Source of the DNA: Providencia alcalifaciens DSM 30120
Lineage (GTDB): Bacteria; Pseudomonadota; Gammaproteobacteria; Enterobacterales; Enterobacteriaceae
DNA length: 64,000 nt
Reading direction: 5' to 3'
NCBI RefSeq assembly: GCF_000173415.1
Contig: NZ_ABXW01000060.1
Span: 21,288-85,287 of the forward strand
Below are positions 61,528 to 64,000 of this stretch, piece by piece. Position 1 is the first letter of the stretch, and every line of letters begins with the position of its first letter. The translations under genes and the position numbers were made by a program. The notes below the pieces were generated by a model. It was not told the DNA's origin. It was given only the letters and a program-made list of their open reading frames with translations, and did not search any database.

Positions 61528-62568
61528 TTATTTTAGACTTTCTGCAAACTTTAACATTTTATCTAATGGCAAGAGCGCTTTTTCACGTAAATGCTCCTCT
61601 ACATAAATTTGATTCGCACTGCCATCCCCTTCAAGGGCTTCTGTAATCGCTTGTAAGCCATTCATTGCCATCCAAGGACAATGAGCACATGTACGGCAAG
61701 TCGCGCCTTCACCGGCTGTTGGTGCGATGTACAACGACTTATCTGGGCATGCCTGCTGCATTTTGTAAAAAATCCCCTTATCCGTTGCCACTATCATCGA
61801 TGGATTGGGTAAATTTTGTGCTGCTTTAATCAGTTGACTGGTCGAGCCAACAGCATCGGCTAAATCAACAATGGCTTGAGGTGATTCTGGGTGTACCAAT
61901 ACCGCGGCTTCTGGATACATGGCTTTCATTTTTTCCAGTGACTGAGTTTTAAACTCGTCATGAACGATACAAGCCCCCTGCCAACATAAAATATCTGCGC
62001 CAGTTTGTTGCTGGACATAACGACCTAAGTGTTTATCCGGTGCCCAAATGATCTTTTCACCAAGGCTATCTAAATGATCAATCAATTCTACCGCAATGCT
62101 GGAGGTCACAACCCAATCGGCACGCGCTTTAACCGCTGCGGAGGTATTGGCGTATACCACAACCGTCCTGTCTGGGTGCGCATCGCAAAAACGCGCAAAT
62201 TCTTCATCCGGACAGCCAATATCTAGCGAGCATTGGGCCTCCAGCGTTGGCATCAAAATATTTTTTTCGGGGCTCAGGATCTTAGCGGTTTCGCCCATAA
62301 ATCGAACACCAGCAACAAGGAGAGTTGAAGCATTATGTTTAGCGCCAAAGCGTGCCATTTCAAGAGAATCAGCCACGCAGCCCCCTGTTTCTTCAGCTAA
62401 AGCTTGAATTTCAGGATCGGTATAGTAATGCGCTACAATCACGGCGTTTTTTTCAACTAATAATTTCTTAATACGCTCACGATAAAACGCTTTTTGATCG
62501 GTATTCAACGGTGCTGGTTTTGGTGGAAAAGGATAAACAGCATGGTCAAAATCGATAAACTCGCTCAT
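61528..62568 (-). CDS. nadA: Quinolinate synthase NadA
   Basis: A [4Fe-4S] enzyme that condenses iminoaspartate with dihydroxyacetone phosphate to quinolinate in NAD synthesis. 346 residues, the usual length. Landmarks: [21 protein letters not shown] (in part), [12 protein letters not shown], cluster cysteines in [21 protein letters not shown] and [14 protein letters not shown]. First gene of nadA-pnuC, with a NadR box 73-90 bases upstream. Confidence 0.96.
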   Translation of the reverse strand: MSEFIDFDHAVYPFPPKPAPLNTDQKAFYRERIKKLLVEKNAVIVAHYYTDPEIQALAEETGGCVADSLEMARFGAKHNASTLLVAGVRFMGETAKILSPEKNILMPTLEAQCSLDIGCPDEEFARFCDAHPDRTVVVYANTSAAVKARADWVVTSSIAVELIDHLDSLGEKIIWAPDKHLGRYVQQQTGADILCWQGACIVHDEFKTQSLEKMKAMYPEAAVLVHPESPQAIVDLADAVGSTSQLIKAAQNLPNPSMIVATDKGIFYKMQQACPDKSLYIAPTAGEGATCRTCAHCPWMAMNGLQAITEALEGDGSANQIYVEEHLREKALLPLDKMLKFAESLK

Positions 62569-62640
62569 GTCTTGCCTCTGTTTAGCAGAAAGTTATTTTA
62601 TGCCTAAAAAATTTCATAGAACCACTAATTCTGCATTTTT

Positions 62641-62658
62641 TGTTTTATATACTAAACA
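62641..62658 (-). promoter_or_regulatory. NadR box upstream of nadA
   Basis: TGTTTT-ATATAC-TAAACA matches the enterobacterial NadR operator TGTTTA-N6-TAAACA at 11 of 12 defined positions and sits where the nadA operator is expected. Confidence 0.8.
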
Positions 62659-62806
62659 AGATACGCCAGTTTGGCTAAGATGTCTGCAAGGATTTCACCT
62701 AACGAGGGAATGATTTTACGTCCCCCCCCTTTCCACGATTTGTTTTTCGCTTTTCTCCTCATTTGTCGGTATCTTAGCGACTCCTGTTAACTCCAATAGG
62801 TCAGTT

Positions 62807-63682
62807 ATGGAATCACCTGCAACGTTACTCAATAAAATAATTTCTATTTCATTACTCGAACCTAGAATCGACGCCGTCATACTCACGGGATCTAGAGGGA
62901 GAGAACTCAATATTGATAGCTATTCTGATATCGATATTGAACTCATTGGTCATGGTGTCACCGCACTTTTCCATGATAAAAAATGGATCAGCCTTATTGC
63001 CAATCCATTGATTGCATTACATTTAGAAAATGGTGGAGAAAATGAGCCTGAAAGCCCTACCTGCTTAGTGATTTATGAGGAAGGGCGCAAAGTCGATTTT
63101 ACCTTTGCCGAGCCTTCACGATTACTCAATATGCAGCAACAAGGGTTAGATAGTACTTACTCACGCGGTTTTGTCGTGCTGTTAGACAAAACAGGCATTA
63201 CCGATGCACTCTCAATACAGAACTCTAGTGCATTAAAACCAACACCATTGAGTGAGCAGCAATTCACCGAATTAGTAACTGATTTTTGGTTTGAAGCTCA
63301 TCAAGTCGCGATTGCGTTAACGCGTAATGAGCTATGGGTTGCTTGGTCAAGAAGTACAGATATGAAACGCTTCTTTCTCAATCTACTCGAGCGAACTGTT
63401 GCTCATAGAGTACCACCACAAGATGTTTGGTATAACGGCAAACAATATCAGCAATGGATGCCTGAACGTATAGTCCAATCAACTGAAACGCTTTTCGACT
63501 GTGGAACTACACAAAAAGCAGCATTATCTCTACATTGCTTGATGGGTCATTTTATGGAAGCGATGACTGAGGCCATTGAACTGTTTGGTTATCAAGATAA
63601 TCGAGCTGTAGGTTTAAAAGTGCAAGAAATCGTTATCGGGATCTTAAAGGATAATGAGTTAATCCCTGAAAACCTGGAATAA
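62807..63682 (+). CDS. ANT(6)-like aminoglycoside nucleotidyltransferase family protein
   Basis: A 291-residue protein of the streptomycin adenylyltransferase family. The nucleotidyltransferase signature is complete: TGSRGRELN with Gly28-Ser29, the metal-binding Asp41 and Asp43 in YSDIDIEL, and the third Asp97 in RKVDFTFAEPSRL. The C-terminal helical part (DFWFEAHQVAIALTRNELWVAWSRS, in part, then VWYNGKQYQQWMPERI) follows the ANT(6) layout. It may adenylate streptomycin or be a housekeeping relative of other specificity; the sequence alone cannot tell. It is encoded next to tRNA-Lys with no transposon or integron sequence nearby. Confidence 0.8.
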   Translation: MESPATLLNKIISISLLEPRIDAVILTGSRGRELNIDSYSDIDIELIGHGVTALFHDKKWISLIANPLIALHLENGGENEPESPTCLVIYEEGRKVDFTFAEPSRLLNMQQQGLDSTYSRGFVVLLDKTGITDALSIQNSSALKPTPLSEQQFTELVTDFWFEAHQVAIALTRNELWVAWSRSTDMKRFFLNLLERTVAHRVPPQDVWYNGKQYQQWMPERIVQSTETLFDCGTTQKAALSLHCLMGHFMEAMTEAIELFGYQDNRAVGLKVQEIVIGILKDNELIPENLE

Positions 63683-63730
63683 ATGATATTGAGCTGGCGA
63701 GGGAATGCTGGTTTTTTAGATGGGGTTTGA

Positions 63731-63905
63731 AATGGTGGGTCGTGCAGGATGACTCGGGCTTTGCCCTCGCCCTTCGAGTCGTTGCGGCAAGCGCAACGCT
63801 GTCTCGCTTCGCTCGGCTCAAACCTGAACGCAGCTTCTCACCTGCACTCAACGTACAATATGCAAATGACAAAGTTGTTTTAATTGGGGAGTTTACTTGG
63901 TAGAA
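63731..63905. repeat. Structured GC-rich element downstream of tRNA-Lys bearing a copy of the tRNA 3' end
   Basis: The 20 bases 63731-63750 (AATGGTGGGT then CGTGCAGGAT) repeat exactly 63904-63923, which is the 3' acceptor/T-arm end of tRNA-Lys plus CCA. Between the copies lie several hairpins: GACTCGGGC/GCCCTTCGAGTC near 63751-63780, GTTGCG/CGCAAC near 63781-63800, and GC-rich repeats of TCGCTTCGCTCGG type. It could be an attachment-site remnant, a decayed tandem tRNA, or a tRNA-associated repeat. Confidence 0.6.
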
Positions 63906-63981
63906 TGGTGGGTCGTGCAGGATTCGAACCTGCGACCAATTGATTAAAAGTCAACTGCTCTACCAACTGAGCTAACGACCC
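63906..63981 (-). tRNA. tRNA-Lys (anticodon UUU)
   Basis: A 76-base cloverleaf on the minus strand: acceptor GGGTCGT...ACGACCC followed by encoded CCA, D-arm AGCTCAGTTGGTAGAGC, anticodon loop CTTTTAA with TTT, and T-arm GCAGGTTCGAATCCTGC. In E. coli a tRNA-Lys/Val cluster also lies beside nadA. Confidence 0.97.
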
Positions 63982-64000
63982 ATCTAATTTTTGATTTTCT

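Noticed and set aside
63633..63872. Minus-strand frame of 79 codons over the tRNA-adjacent element
   Set aside because: It runs across hairpin repeats and the 3' end of the upstream gene, has no ribosome binding site, and its composition reflects repeats rather than a protein.

Overview
The window looks like a chromosomal segment of an enterobacterium outside the Escherichia/Salmonella group, most likely Morganellaceae and probably Providencia. This is inferred from moderate AT-richness, Enterobacterales-type proteins throughout, and gene blocks in an order partly shared with the E. coli 17-18 min region (nadA-pnuC, aroG/gpmA, modF-modE-acrZ-modABC, ybhA-pgl-bioABFCD-uvrB, ybhK-moa-ybhL-ybhRSFG-cecR-rhlE-dinG, dps-rhtA, ybiT, moeAB). 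Nearly every gene is intact and chromosomal housekeeping in type; no insertion sequence, prophage, plasmid gene or CRISPR array was seen.

Layout. 1-3.9 kb: 3' end of a malic enzyme gene, a rhomboid protease fused to a beta-propeller-like domain, and sanA. 3.9-8.7 kb: yeiB and folE (minus), moeA-moeB and yjdM (plus). 8.7-17.7 kb: ybiT, a GNAT enzyme, a LOG-family protein, rhtA, dps, dinG, a 53-residue small protein, sseA and a GlsB/YeaQ-type protein. 17.8-27 kb: dusC-rhlE, then cecR-ybhGFSR (efflux pump and its regulator) and ybhL. 27-29.6 kb: the molybdopterin operon moaACDE behind a Moco riboswitch and a probable ModE site. 29.8-30.7 kb: an orphan AT-rich gene with the full R-S-E signature of a mono-ADP-ribosyltransferase. 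30.9-38.1 kb: ybhK and the phosphoglycerate sensing/transport genes pgtABC and pgtP. 38.2-45.9 kb: SOS-controlled uvrB and the biotin genes bioBFCD/bioA around a BirA-type operator. 45.9-55.2 kb: pgl, ybhA, modABC, two unknown exported proteins, acrZ, modE, modF. 55.4-64 kb: a CPBP protease, gpmA, a membrane protein, an AT-rich coiled-coil protein, aroG, pnuC, nadA with a NadR box, an ANT(6)-like nucleotidyltransferase and tRNA-Lys(UUU).

Functional themes. Molybdenum metabolism dominates: uptake (modABC), sensing (modE, modF), pterin synthesis (moaACDE) and metal insertion (moeA, moeB). Two 24-nt sites of matching architecture, upstream of modA and moaA, tie uptake and synthesis to ModE. Biotin, NAD and DNA-repair genes carry recognisable operators (BirA, NadR, LexA).

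The least explained parts are the ADP-ribosyltransferase (29844-30674), the coiled-coil gene (58145-59113), the exported pair (50760-52147), the rhomboid-propeller fusion, a PgtA whose AAA+ domain has lost its ATPase and sigma-54 contact motifs, and a structured element beside tRNA-Lys carrying a repeat of the tRNA 3' end. All family assignments come from reading the protein sequences by eye and memory of homologues; no database search was run.
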